Shown: piece after piece, positions 45,732 to 54,094 of the stretch
Position numbering within the stretch: the first letter of the stretch is position 1
Layout of the letters: every line of letters begins with the position of its first letter
Assembly: GCA_015233565.1 (NCBI GenBank)
Contig: JADFXM010000037.1
Span: forward strand, 1 to 64,000
DNA length: 64,000 nucleotides
Reading direction: 5' to 3'
DNA from: Candidatus Rifleibacteriota bacterium
GTDB taxonomy: Bacteria; Muiribacteriota; Ozemobacteria; Ozemobacterales; Ozemobacteraceae
Notes under the pieces: generated by a model
Told to the model about the DNA's origin: nothing
Databases searched by the model: none
Seen by the model: only the letters and a program-made list of their open reading frames with translations
Program-made: the position numbers and the translations under genes

Positions 45732-47696
45732 ATGATAAGCTGTTTTTCAAGTGTCACAAATCCTGACAAGGAATTAAAGGAAACGTTTGATGTCCGGTCG
45801 TTGAGCGTAGTCGGAGCGATCGAGAAATTGATCAATACATTTTATCCGACCCATTTTTTGAAAATCCGTTCACTTAGAAAAGCATTCTTAGTTATCTTTG
45901 TTTGCTTCTTTCTATCTGGTACAAATTTTTTGGAAGCCAAAAATCCCTCTCCTGGAAGCAATCGCAGCCTAAATTCAAATGGAAATATTCTAACCAGTCA
46001 AAATTTATACTCCGATTCAAGCAGTCAAAACAGTCCAATAAAAAACGAGGGGAATCCGACTTTTACTGTTTTAAACATAAACCATCAACCTTCTTATTCA
46101 AAATTAACTCAGAATTTTCTAAGAGTTTCATCAGAAACCACTCCCATTAATGCACTATTGGTTCCAGGTTTGGAGGTTGCTTTTGTTGATGGTCCTGTTT
46201 ACGTTAATCATATCAGAGAAACAGTCTGGCGCAGAATTCAGGACCGGGAAGGATTTTTAAATGGCGATGCTTTGAAAACCGAAAATTTCGGTTGGATAGT
46301 TGTCTGCTTCAATAATCTCGGACTAGTACTTGTAAGACCTAAATCTACTTTGAGTTTTTCCTATTCCCAGGCTCCTTCAATAGGTTTGAAAATCAAACTT
46401 CTGTCGGGCTCAATGCTTCTTTCAGGAGAAAATGGAAATCAGATTGAAGTGGAAGGTCGAAATTTAAATTTTAATTTTGTTGGCGGTGAAGCATCTTTTT
46501 ATTGTGATGGAAAATCTGATCTTCTTAAATCGCTGAAATCAGGGGTTTACTATCGTCCAAGAGGCGCAAGTAAAAGTATTTCCTTAAAAGAAAGCTATTA
46601 TGTTGAAATTGATGAAAAAGGCAAGGAATCCAGGCAAATTCAATTCAATACTGACATGGAATACGAGGAATTCAGAAGACTTGCAGCTTATCTTGACCAC
46701 TTCAAAACGGCGATCAAAAAATATTCTACGGAAATTCAGTATCGAGTTGATACAGTAATGCTTAATGGAAAATTTGTCAGCTCTTTAGAAACCGATTCAG
46801 AAGGATTCCGAATAATCGATTCGGGTCCGGGGCCAGTTCCCAGGATGCTTCAGATAAAAATGAAGTTTACTCCTTATCCTCGCCCTGACGACAATTTCGA
46901 AATATTCATTAACAAGGATTTGGTTTATCTCCTCAAGGAAGGGCGAGAAGGGTTTTACGAAGCCAACATTATCCTGCCATCATTTCCGGAATTTAACATG
47001 AAAGTCCATTACGTGAATCCGACCGGAAAAAAGGAAAAAATATTCGATTGTTCATTCAGTCTACTGAGTAAAGCCAGGAAAATGGCTGATATCAGGGATT
47101 TTCTTTCCCAGCTCTCTAATGCTTTTTCCCGAAGAGATACGATATATCTTTTTGACAGGATTTCACCTGATTATCGGGATGGTTTTGGAAATACCTATCA
47201 GGATATGGTCAGGTCCTTGGAAGAGGGTCTGCGTAACTGGCGAGATGTCAGAGTGGATTTTCATCCCCACACATTTGAATTCAAGGACGATATCGCACGA
47301 GTAAATATGAATTATCGTGTGACTGCACTTGGTGAAAATTGGGATTGGCGCTATGATGAGCTTGGTTCAGATTTGATGACTCTTCATTATCAAAATGGGA
47401 AATGGCAAATTAAAGCAAAAGAAAAAGGGTTGTTCTTTCAAACAATTAAAGTTTCAATCGATTTGAGATTGGGGATTTTAAAGGGGCGTGTAACAGACGA
47501 AGCTAGTGGTCATCCTTTGTCCGGTGCAATTGTTCGTTTGATAAATAAGCCCTATCACACCACTACAGACATAATGGGAGATTACGTTTTTTATAATCTT
47601 CCTGTTGGCAGGTACAATGTTGAAATAACAAAAAACGGTTACGGAAAGATTTCCATTTCAAACATCGATGTATACGCAACCGGAAGGAAGTATTGA
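45732..47696 (+). CDS. FecR-like domain protein with carboxypeptidase-regulatory-like C-terminus (654 aa)
   Basis: An N-terminal anchor is seen at about 57-76 (FLVIFVCFFLSGTNFLEA). FecR-type region at about 146-270 (EVAFVDGPVYVN..WRRIQDREGFLNG, then IKLLSGSMLLSGENG). A middle beta part (about 370-440), then an NTF2-like fold (about 445-575: FLSQLSNAFSRRDTIYLFDR, WQIKAKEKG). The C-terminus 583-650 is a CarboxypepD_reg-like/CnaB-type beta domain (GRVTDEASGHPLSGAIVRL...NLPVGRYNVEITKNGYG). AAAGGCGG precedes ATG 45732. It may bind surface polymers or proteins. The mix suggests a multidomain adhesion or assembly factor working with the barrel encoded upstream. Confidence 0.7.
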   Translation: MISCFSSVTNPDKELKETFDVRSLSVVGAIEKLINTFYPTHFLKIRSLRKAFLVIFVCFFLSGTNFLEAKNPSPGSNRSLNSNGNILTSQNLYSDSSSQNSPIKNEGNPTFTVLNINHQPSYSKLTQNFLRVSSETTPINALLVPGLEVAFVDGPVYVNHIRETVWRRIQDREGFLNGDALKTENFGWIVVCFNNLGLVLVRPKSTLSFSYSQAPSIGLKIKLLSGSMLLSGENGNQIEVEGRNLNFNFVGGEASFYCDGKSDLLKSLKSGVYYRPRGASKSISLKESYYVEIDEKGKESRQIQFNTDMEYEEFRRLAAYLDHFKTAIKKYSTEIQYRVDTVMLNGKFVSSLETDSEGFRIIDSGPGPVPRMLQIKMKFTPYPRPDDNFEIFINKDLVYLLKEGREGFYEANIILPSFPEFNMKVHYVNPTGKKEKIFDCSFSLLSKARKMADIRDFLSQLSNAFSRRDTIYLFDRISPDYRDGFGNTYQDMVRSLEEGLRNWRDVRVDFHPHTFEFKDDIARVNMNYRVTALGENWDWRYDELGSDLMTLHYQNGKWQIKAKEKGLFFQTIKVSIDLRLGILKGRVTDEASGHPLSGAIVRLINKPYHTTTDIMGDYVFYNLPVGRYNVEITKNGYGKISISNIDVYATGRKY

Positions 47697-47830
47697 TGAC
47701 TTTTATTAGTGAAATTAAGTGTTAACGCTTCCTTTAAGACCCAGAAAGTTAGCAACTTAAGACCGAATCTATTGCAAATAATGCGAAAAGTGTTTTGGAA
47801 TACAAAAAAAGTGCAAATGAAGGATTGAAA

Positions 47831-48484
47831 GTGAATAAGCGATTATTGTTCAGTTTGAGAAATCTTCTTTCATGTTTTGTCCTATCAATTATTTTAACGA
47901 TGTGTCTGGGGTGTCAAAAAAACAATGGAACATCTGAGGACCTGACCGGGAGTGCACTTATCAGCGGAAAACTGGATACAACTCTCAATTCGATAATAGT
48001 AATCAGGGATGAAAAATCTGAAATACATGTTCCCATTTCACCTGAGGGCGAATTTTCGGCCAGTGTGAAGCCTGGAAAATACAGCATCCTTTTGCAAACA
48101 AGTGATGGAAAACTTTCATTGGTTAAATCAGAAGTTGTAGTTGAGGACAAGCTTACCATAAGCAAGTTGAACGCTCAGTTAGTACCGATTCCAAGAATAA
48201 CTTCGGTTTCAGCGCCACAAATTTTTTATCAATCGGCGGTTATCGAATGGGATACTGACATTGAATCTGATGGGAGGGTTGACTATGGTTTTGATTCATT
48301 ATATGGGCAATCGACCTTCACTGACACAGAGTTGAAGACATTTCATAGAATACAGTTATATGGTCTGATTCCAGGGAAAATTTACCATTACAGGGTTGTT
48401 GCATCGCGGCATTCATTGGATTCCACCTTAAACTATTCCGGTGATTTCCAGTTTGAGACCCGATTCCTCGAAAACTCTCAATAA
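47831..48484 (+). CDS. Exported FN3-like protein, possible lipoprotein (217 aa)
   Basis: GTG 47831 is preferred (AAGGA 6 nt upstream); an upstream TTG extends the frame without a signal. Signal segment FSLRNLLSCFVLSIILTMCLGC-QK: a Cys follows LG, an imperfect lipobox. First beta domain about 35-120 (carbohydrate-regulatory-like: SVKPGKYSILLQTSDGKL), second about 130-215 with fibronectin type III features (ITSVSAPQIFYQSAVIEWDT, YGLIPGKIYHYRVVAS). Likely anchored in the inner face of the outer membrane or periplasm. It follows the FecR/CarboxypepD gene by 134 nt. Confidence 0.65.
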   Translation: MNKRLLFSLRNLLSCFVLSIILTMCLGCQKNNGTSEDLTGSALISGKLDTTLNSIIVIRDEKSEIHVPISPEGEFSASVKPGKYSILLQTSDGKLSLVKSEVVVEDKLTISKLNAQLVPIPRITSVSAPQIFYQSAVIEWDTDIESDGRVDYGFDSLYGQSTFTDTELKTFHRIQLYGLIPGKIYHYRVVASRHSLDSTLNYSGDFQFETRFLENSQ

Positions 48485-48575
48485 ATGCATTATCCCGTTC
48501 GATAAATTGATTATACAAATTTTCTTTAAGAAATATTAAGGGAACAATGCGAAATTGTAACTTTGGAGGCCTAGT

Positions 48576-49934
48576 ATGAATGCTTTTTTCGTTGGGATCG
48601 GAGGGATGGGGATGAGCGGACTTGCGAAAATTCTCCAATACGAAAAGAATCGGGTTGCTGGTTCTGACAGGAATTTGAATGGGGACTACTGTCGGAGATT
48701 GAAAGCAAGTGGAATATCCATCTATCCACAAGATGGCATGGGGCCTGAAATTTTCCTGAAAGAAAATGGTTTAAAACCTGAAGATGTTTTAATTGTAAAA
48801 TCAACTGCTGTTGAGGACAATGTTCCCGATATTGTCACTGCCCGAAGACTTGGGATTCGGGAGATTATGAGGTCGGATCTTCTGTCATGGATGTTTAATG
48901 AGAAGTCCGGAATTGCAATCGGTGGAACTTCAGGAAAGACAACAACCACCGGAATGGTTTCCTGGATGCTGAAATTTTCGGGATTGGATCCCTCATTTGC
49001 AATTGGTGGAATACTCTCAGGACTTGATACAAACGCTTCTGAGGGGCACGGAAAACATTTTGTAATAGAAGCTGATGAATCAGATGGATCAATTGTTAAA
49101 TATCGGCCTTATGTTTCGCTGATAACCAATATTTCACGTGATCACAAAACTTTGGAGGAGCTGAAAGAGCTTTTCAAAACATTTTCCGGAAATACGAAAG
49201 AAAATGGGAGAATAATATTTTGTGCTGATGATCAAAACACTATGGCGTTAAAACCTCTTCTGAGTCGTGAGATTACAACCTATGGAATGTCCCCGGAGGC
49301 CACTATTCACCCTGATGCGTTTGTACTGGCTCGTGATCATTCGATTTTCTCGGTTAAAGGGGTGACTTTTGAAATTCTGCTTCCCGGCAAGCATAACATG
49401 CAAAATGCTCTGGGAGCTATAGCCATAGGTGATTTCTTAGGAATTCCGTTAAAAGTTATTTCTGCGGCGCTTCTGGCTTTTCCTGGGATGAAGAGGCGTT
49501 TTGAGAGGATTGGAATGGCAAAAGGAGTTACTGTTGTAGACGATTTTGCCCATAATCCCGCTGAGATTTCTGCGGCGATTGAAGCTGCGAGAAAACTATC
49601 GAAACGTCGTTTCATCGTTTATCAACCACATGGTTTTGGACCAACGCGTTTCACCAGGGATGAATTGGTGAGTGTTTTCAGTCAACTTCTGGAAAATGAG
49701 TATTTGTACTTCGACGATATTTTTTATGGTGGAGGAACGGTTGAGAAAGATATTTCCTCCAGGGATATCGTAAATAAAATCAGAGAAAATTTTTCAAATG
49801 TACAATTCTTGGGCGATCGAAACATGATTATTAGTGATATTGCAAAGAAAGCCTCATGCGGAGATCTGGTGCTAGTGATGGGGGCACGTGATATTAATAC
49901 AATCTGTCGCCCTCTTCTTGACGCCATTCAGTAG
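48576..49934 (+). CDS. Mur ligase of the MurC/Mpl family (452 aa)
   Basis: Joins an amino acid or peptide to a UDP-MurNAc-type acceptor with ATP. N-terminal Rossmann domain: FFVGIGGMGMSGLAKIL at 4-20. Central domain: GTSGKTTTT at 117-125 (P-loop; MurC usually has GTHGKTTTT, here Ser replaces His), EADESDGS at 164-171, TNISRDH. C-terminal domain: GMKRRFERIGMAKGVTVVDD, AHNPAEISAAI and YQPHGFGPTRFTRDEL. The usual DDYxHHPTE has become DDFAHNPAE. These changes might mark a paralogue with a different acceptor, so I do not assign murC. GGAGG at 48565 supports ATG 48576. A terminator follows. Confidence 0.85.
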   Translation: MNAFFVGIGGMGMSGLAKILQYEKNRVAGSDRNLNGDYCRRLKASGISIYPQDGMGPEIFLKENGLKPEDVLIVKSTAVEDNVPDIVTARRLGIREIMRSDLLSWMFNEKSGIAIGGTSGKTTTTGMVSWMLKFSGLDPSFAIGGILSGLDTNASEGHGKHFVIEADESDGSIVKYRPYVSLITNISRDHKTLEELKELFKTFSGNTKENGRIIFCADDQNTMALKPLLSREITTYGMSPEATIHPDAFVLARDHSIFSVKGVTFEILLPGKHNMQNALGAIAIGDFLGIPLKVISAALLAFPGMKRRFERIGMAKGVTVVDDFAHNPAEISAAIEAARKLSKRRFIVYQPHGFGPTRFTRDELVSVFSQLLENEYLYFDDIFYGGGTVEKDISSRDIVNKIRENFSNVQFLGDRNMIISDIAKKASCGDLVLVMGARDINTICRPLLDAIQ

Positions 49935-49937
49935 ATT

Positions 49938-49976
49938 CCCCCCTCTCAATTTAAGTTTTCCTTGATGAGAGGGGGG
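49938..49976. terminator. Bidirectional terminator between convergent genes
   Basis: CCCCCCTCTCA (49938-49948) pairs with TGAGAGGGGGG (49966-49976). It ends just before the stop codon of the convergent gene at 49978, with A-rich and T-rich flanks. Confidence 0.75.
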
Positions 49977-49977
49977 A

Positions 49978-50661
49978 TTAATTTGGAATTGGAATAAGGG
50001 TGATTTCATTCGGTTTCTCCATGGGATAGCGGCTATATGACACTCTTCGAAGCAGCAATCCCCCAAAAGTAGGAGAAAAATTCATTGAAAAATCTGTTTC
50101 TGAAACAAAATTAACTGGGATTTCATCGATAAGAACGACTTTACCATCTTTCATGGCGGCGAGAGTTCTAACCTTGCATTTCCCTTCGGAAAACACTCTC
50201 AAAAAATAGTATGGAGGAGTGGCACCATCAAATGAAACTCCTTGCTTAGCAAGAGTATCCACAAAACTTATCCACACCCCACCATTACTTTGAGAGGCTA
50301 GTTTTCCTGTTTCCATTAATCCAAGGTCATTTTTCCAGGTAAAACCGGTCTCACTTGCTATTGAAGCAATTGTTTCTTTTAGAATCTCCTGAGCTTCCGT
50401 CGCATTTTTTTCATCTTCAGAGACATTGATTTCCCAGGTGCCACTGGAACATTGATCTAATTTGCTTTTGAGGGTATCAAAATAAATTAAACTCAGCATA
50501 TTGTTGATATTATTTGAAAAAGTTGCCCAGACAGGTTGCCAACTATGAATGAATCCTTCACATGCCATTGAGGAATTCAGATTTAAGAAAAAGAATAGAC
50601 CTGAGAAAAGAAAGAGAAAGATTGATTTTCTCAAATTCGATCTATAAAGAATTGTATCCAT
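49978..50661 (-). CDS. Secreted protein of unknown function (227 aa)
   Basis: Signal peptide SIFLFLFSGLFFFLNLNSSMA-CE. Mature part: WQPVWATFSNNINNM, a Cys-containing region (LDQCSSGTWEINVSE), then beta strands (GGVWISFVDTLAKQGVSFDG, YYFLRVFSEGKCKVRTLAAM) and an end PNEITLIPIPN. No family was recognised. It stands alone, convergent to the Mur ligase gene, divergent from 50859-51632. Confidence 0.7.
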   Translation of the reverse strand: MDTILYRSNLRKSIFLFLFSGLFFFLNLNSSMACEGFIHSWQPVWATFSNNINNMLSLIYFDTLKSKLDQCSSGTWEINVSEDEKNATEAQEILKETIASIASETGFTWKNDLGLMETGKLASQSNGGVWISFVDTLAKQGVSFDGATPPYYFLRVFSEGKCKVRTLAAMKDGKVVLIDEIPVNFVSETDFSMNFSPTFGGLLLRRVSYSRYPMEKPNEITLIPIPN

Positions 50662-50858
50662 TTAACCACACGCAATTTCAAGTTGCATTTCAAAAATTAG
50701 ACTTTCTAATGTAAAGTGATATTTCCTTAAGATGTTACAATTCTTTTTTTAAAAATACTACAGGAAATAGTAAAATCAGAGACCTTCAGATTTAATTTTG
50801 GCAGAGGTTGTGCTATCTTAATAAAAATTTCTAAATTATTTTGCTGTCAGAATCGGAA

Positions 50859-51632
50859 ATGAAAAAGTATATTTATCTCATAACCACTCTGTTTTTTGTT
50901 GTTGTCCCGCTTTTTATCGCCATTGGAAAGGAAGTTGCAATGGAATCGAATGTTTTCAAATATCGTTTTAAAGAAGGAAATTTTTTTGTTTACGAAATAA
51001 ATGTTAACGGGTTTGTTGAGACTTTTCTTCCTAATGGAGCGAACAAAACTCCAGTAAATATGAGGATGCTGGTTGAGCAAAGAGTGGAATCGGTAAAAGA
51101 GTCCAAAGCTAGAATTGCAGTCCTTTTCAAGGAAGTCAGAATGCTTTCAGGAAACACTTCACAGGCCATGCCAGAAGAGGGAACCACCCTGTCCTACGAA
51201 CAGGACAACAGGGGAAACACTTCGGGAGTCGTTGCTTCATTTACATGGCAAAGCGTTTCTTTCTCGTCACTGGTTTTTCCTGAGCATCCATTAAAGCCAG
51301 GGGATCAGTGGGTTACTAATTCTCCCGTTAATTCGCAACTTCCGTTTGAAAATAAGATCAGATATACTTTTGAAAAAACTGTGGATTTAAATGGACGAAA
51401 ACTTGCAATTTTCAAAAATGAGCTTCTTGTTCCCGATTTAACAAATATTGAGGGTTCCCGAAATGAAATGAAAACAAGTGGAAAAATTGCATTTGATATC
51501 GATCTCGGCCAGATTTTTGAAGTTGAATCCGATTCAATGTTTGGTTTTTCCATTCCTGTTCCTGAATTGAATTTGCCTGTTTTTACACGTACATCCATAA
51601 AAACTGTTATGAAGCTGAAGACCGGGAAATAA
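50859..51632 (+). CDS. Exported protein of unknown function (257 aa)
   Basis: ATG 50859 is preceded by TCGGAA (weak). Signal: MKKYIYLITTLFFVVVPLFI, with AIG-KE as the cleavage site. The mature part looks like one beta-rich domain with the pattern of 'DUF6263'-like lipid-binding or periplasmic sheets: FKYRFKEGNFFVYEINVNG, VNMRMLVEQRVESVKES, then LKPGDQWVTNSPV and IRYTFEKTVDLNGRKLAIF. Such repeated 'y.f..G....y' strands occur in periplasmic outer-membrane-linked proteins. I give no function. A ~133-bp tandem repeat begins 28 bp after its stop. Confidence 0.7.
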   Translation: MKKYIYLITTLFFVVVPLFIAIGKEVAMESNVFKYRFKEGNFFVYEINVNGFVETFLPNGANKTPVNMRMLVEQRVESVKESKARIAVLFKEVRMLSGNTSQAMPEEGTTLSYEQDNRGNTSGVVASFTWQSVSFSSLVFPEHPLKPGDQWVTNSPVNSQLPFENKIRYTFEKTVDLNGRKLAIFKNELLVPDLTNIEGSRNEMKTSGKIAFDIDLGQIFEVESDSMFGFSIPVPELNLPVFTRTSIKTVMKLKTGK

Positions 51633-51659
51633 AAAGAACAAGCTTCTAGCCACACTAAT

Positions 51660-51924
51660 GAGACTGTCGAAAAATCCCGTATTTTTCATGTTTTTATTTA
51701 CCGATTCAAAATTTCGCCTTGCTTTTTAGCATCAACAGCGAGTCACTTTGTTCCGAGTAAAATATACTGAGAGTTTTCCGACAGCTTCTAACGAGACTGT
51801 CGAAAAATACCTTAATTTTCATATTTTAAGGTACCCATCCAATTTTTCACCTCGCATTCTCGCATCAGAAGCGGGTAGTTCTCTACTGAATAAAATGTAC
51901 CGAGATTATTCGACAGCTTCTAAC
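51660..51924. repeat. Tandem pair of ~133-bp elements with inverted ends
   Basis: Unit 1 (51660-51792) and unit 2 (51793-51924) start GAGACTGTCGAAAAA and end with (T)TCCGACAGCTTCTAAC or the similar TTCGACAGCTTCTAAC. The right end is the inverse of the left (core CTGTCG-AAAA). Middle parts share position and spacing but have diverged. They look like a MITE or REP-like element duplicated in tandem. A partial similar end occurs at 33435-33450. The 80-codon frame over them is not a gene. Confidence 0.75.
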
Positions 51925-52233
51925 CTGGAAATTCAGCCACCGTTTTTTGTTATTAGCATGCCTGGTTTTTGGTGGGTCCACCATTCGGACTGATGGTCGC
52001 TTGAAATGGACCTGTCGCTTGAGCAATACAAAAGCACTTGCAATAAATACTCATTACGTTTTTGTGGATAATTTAATTGCGGGGTTTTGACTTCCAAACA
52101 AGTAAGAAATTTTGATATACTCTGAAAAATTTAATGTAATGTTTGTTGTCAAAGGAATCATCATTTATTCCGCTCTTTAACCAACGGTTGCGGCATGACC
52201 GTGCCGATGGATTCTTTCTTTGGGGGACCCTTT
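51925..52233. other. Intergenic stretch, no gene seen
   Basis: Between the tandem repeats and the beta-lactamase-fold gene. Contains no frame worth calling; the promoter of 52234-53442 lies here. Confidence 0.5.
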
Positions 52234-53442
52234 ATGAGTAAAAGACATTTTTCATTGTTTGGCCTACTGTTGATCTTTGTTCTGAATGGACTCGGTCCAG
52301 TAAATGCCGAAAAAAAGGAAGTCGTTGTTTTAAAAGCTCTCTTTGATCAAAAAATTGCCACTTGGACCGATGTCTTTTCTTCAGAATTTCTCAAAGCAGT
52401 TCCTGAAAAAAAAATTCAAGAATTTGTTACGCTTTATCAATCCAAACTTGGTCATCTTCAGGAAGCAATTGACAAAAAAGGGAAATTCGACCTTCTATTT
52501 TCCTCAGGAAAGGCTCCTTGTACCATTAGCTTCAATGAGCATGGTTTAGTAAAAAGTCTGTGGCTGGGAAACTGGACTTTGTTTGATGACACCCCGAATA
52601 AACTTGCGGATGAATGGAAAAAACTTCCAGGGGTTGTTTCAGTTACGGTGACCCGCAATGGAAGTGATACCATCCTCGACCTGAATGGAAACAGTCCTCT
52701 CGGGGTTGGATCAGCTTTTAAATTGTTTATTCTCAAAGCTTACCGGCAAGCGCTAGCTTCAGGAACTCTCCGGGTCGATGAAATCCTGCCTTTACGCTCT
52801 GAGTGGTTTTCTTTACCCTCCGGTTTGCTGCAGAGTTGGCCTGCGGGAACTCCTATTACTCTGGAGACTTACGCGAATCTTATGATTTCCTTGAGTGACA
52901 ATACTGCAACCGATCATCTCTTAAATCGTATTGGTCGGGCAAACGTTGAAGCGGTTGCTCCTCAGCGCGTACGACCATTTCTCGGAACCATGGAAATGTT
53001 CCGCTTGAAATACGGGGCGGCCAAATATTCGGGTGCGTTTCTCAAAGCCGATGAAAAAGGAAAACGTGAACTCCTTACTCGCTTGGCTTCCGAAAGCATT
53101 TCCGTGGCGGATATTTCCGAAAAACCTGTATTCATAAATAAAATCGAATGGCTGATTTCCACCGCCGAACTTTGCCGGGTGATTTATGAATTGCGAAAAG
53201 ATCCTGCAATTGCTATAAATCCAGGGCTCGTCCAAAAGAAAGCCTGGGCACTCTGCGGCTACAAAGGTGGCTCTGAGACAGGTGTTCTTAATTATACTCT
53301 TGTCCTGCAAAAGACACCTTCTTCCGACATCTTTTGTATTTCCGCAACTATAAATGATTCGGAAAAATCAGTGGATGAAGAAACCTTTACCGAGTTATTC
53401 ATTCGTTTTCTTTCACTCATCGAAACCGGCAAACTCGGTTGA
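52234..53442 (+). CDS. Exported serine beta-lactamase-fold hydrolase (402 aa)
   Basis: ATG 52234 (MSKRHFSLFG) gives a normal signal peptide; GGGGGA lies 6 nt upstream. A further ATG at 52195 is in frame. After a helical N-terminal part of about 110 residues (Cpl-like) comes the class A beta-lactamase/transpeptidase fold: S160-x-x-K163 (GSAFKLF), SDN at 221-223 (SLSDNTATDHL), and KGG near the end (CGYKGGSETG). These are the three motifs of the penicillin-recognising fold. The long extra N-terminal domain and unusual KGG suggest a peptidase/esterase rather than a resistance beta-lactamase; which one is not decided. No regulator gene is adjacent. Confidence 0.85.
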   Translation: MSKRHFSLFGLLLIFVLNGLGPVNAEKKEVVVLKALFDQKIATWTDVFSSEFLKAVPEKKIQEFVTLYQSKLGHLQEAIDKKGKFDLLFSSGKAPCTISFNEHGLVKSLWLGNWTLFDDTPNKLADEWKKLPGVVSVTVTRNGSDTILDLNGNSPLGVGSAFKLFILKAYRQALASGTLRVDEILPLRSEWFSLPSGLLQSWPAGTPITLETYANLMISLSDNTATDHLLNRIGRANVEAVAPQRVRPFLGTMEMFRLKYGAAKYSGAFLKADEKGKRELLTRLASESISVADISEKPVFINKIEWLISTAELCRVIYELRKDPAIAINPGLVQKKAWALCGYKGGSETGVLNYTLVLQKTPSSDIFCISATINDSEKSVDEETFTELFIRFLSLIETGKLG

Positions 53443-53704
53443 GGATCGAAAGCTAATTTCATTCAATCAATATAATTGATCTCTAAATTGAACGATCTGC
53501 TGGAGAATCGACATCGAATTTTAAGGAAAACGAAGCCACCCTGTAAAAAAAACGAACTCTATCCTGGCTTGGGTTATTGCTGAAAGGAGCTTTTCTGAAA
53601 ACGGAACAACTTTTGGATCTTTGAAAATTTTCTTGGCTCCTCTTTTGGAAGAGTTGTTTAACTTTCCTGCGAATTCAATTTGAGCTACCTTTCGTTACTT
53701 CCGT

Positions 53705-53848
53705 CAGCGAAAAAGAGTAAAAATACTTGACTAATAAACTTGCACCAACGCAAGTGCAGAAAATTTGGAAAAATTAATTTTTCGCGAATTTTTTTTTGAA
53801 ATGTATGATTAATTCGCAATGTCAATATGAATTTACTCTTTGTCGCTG
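53705..53848. mobile_element. 144-bp MITE with 17-bp inverted ends and 8-bp target duplication
   Basis: Left end CAGCGAAAAAGAGTAAA (53705-53721) and right end TTTACTCTTTGTCGCTG (53832-53848) match as an inverted repeat with one mismatch. Both sides carry ACTTCCGT as a direct repeat (53697-53704 and 53849-53856), a probable target-site duplication. No ORF of note is inside. A partial copy of the left end (AAAGAGTAAAATACTTGA, 53883-53900) follows, so insertion may have happened twice. Nothing else of interest is in the 53443-54094 spacer. Confidence 0.85.
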
Positions 53849-54094
53849 ACTTCCGTTGTGAGTATTTGAAATTGTCCCAGAGAAAGAGTAAAATACTTGA
53901 TAGGAACAATTCGAGCTTTTTTAAGTGGATTTTGCATTTTCTCATCACAAGATAATTTAAAAAAGCTCATGTGTTAAATTTTTTTTTTGTAATACCTCAA
54001 CTGCAGCTAGAAGTTGTCATGGACACCTCAAACCAAAATGCTCAAATAATTCAAAAAGTTCAATATTAAGGTGTTTTTCTAAGGAAATTGATTC

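Noticed and set aside
51748..51993. 81-codon plus-strand frame
   Set aside because: Covers the tandem repeat; no start signal and the codons follow the repeat structure, not a protein.
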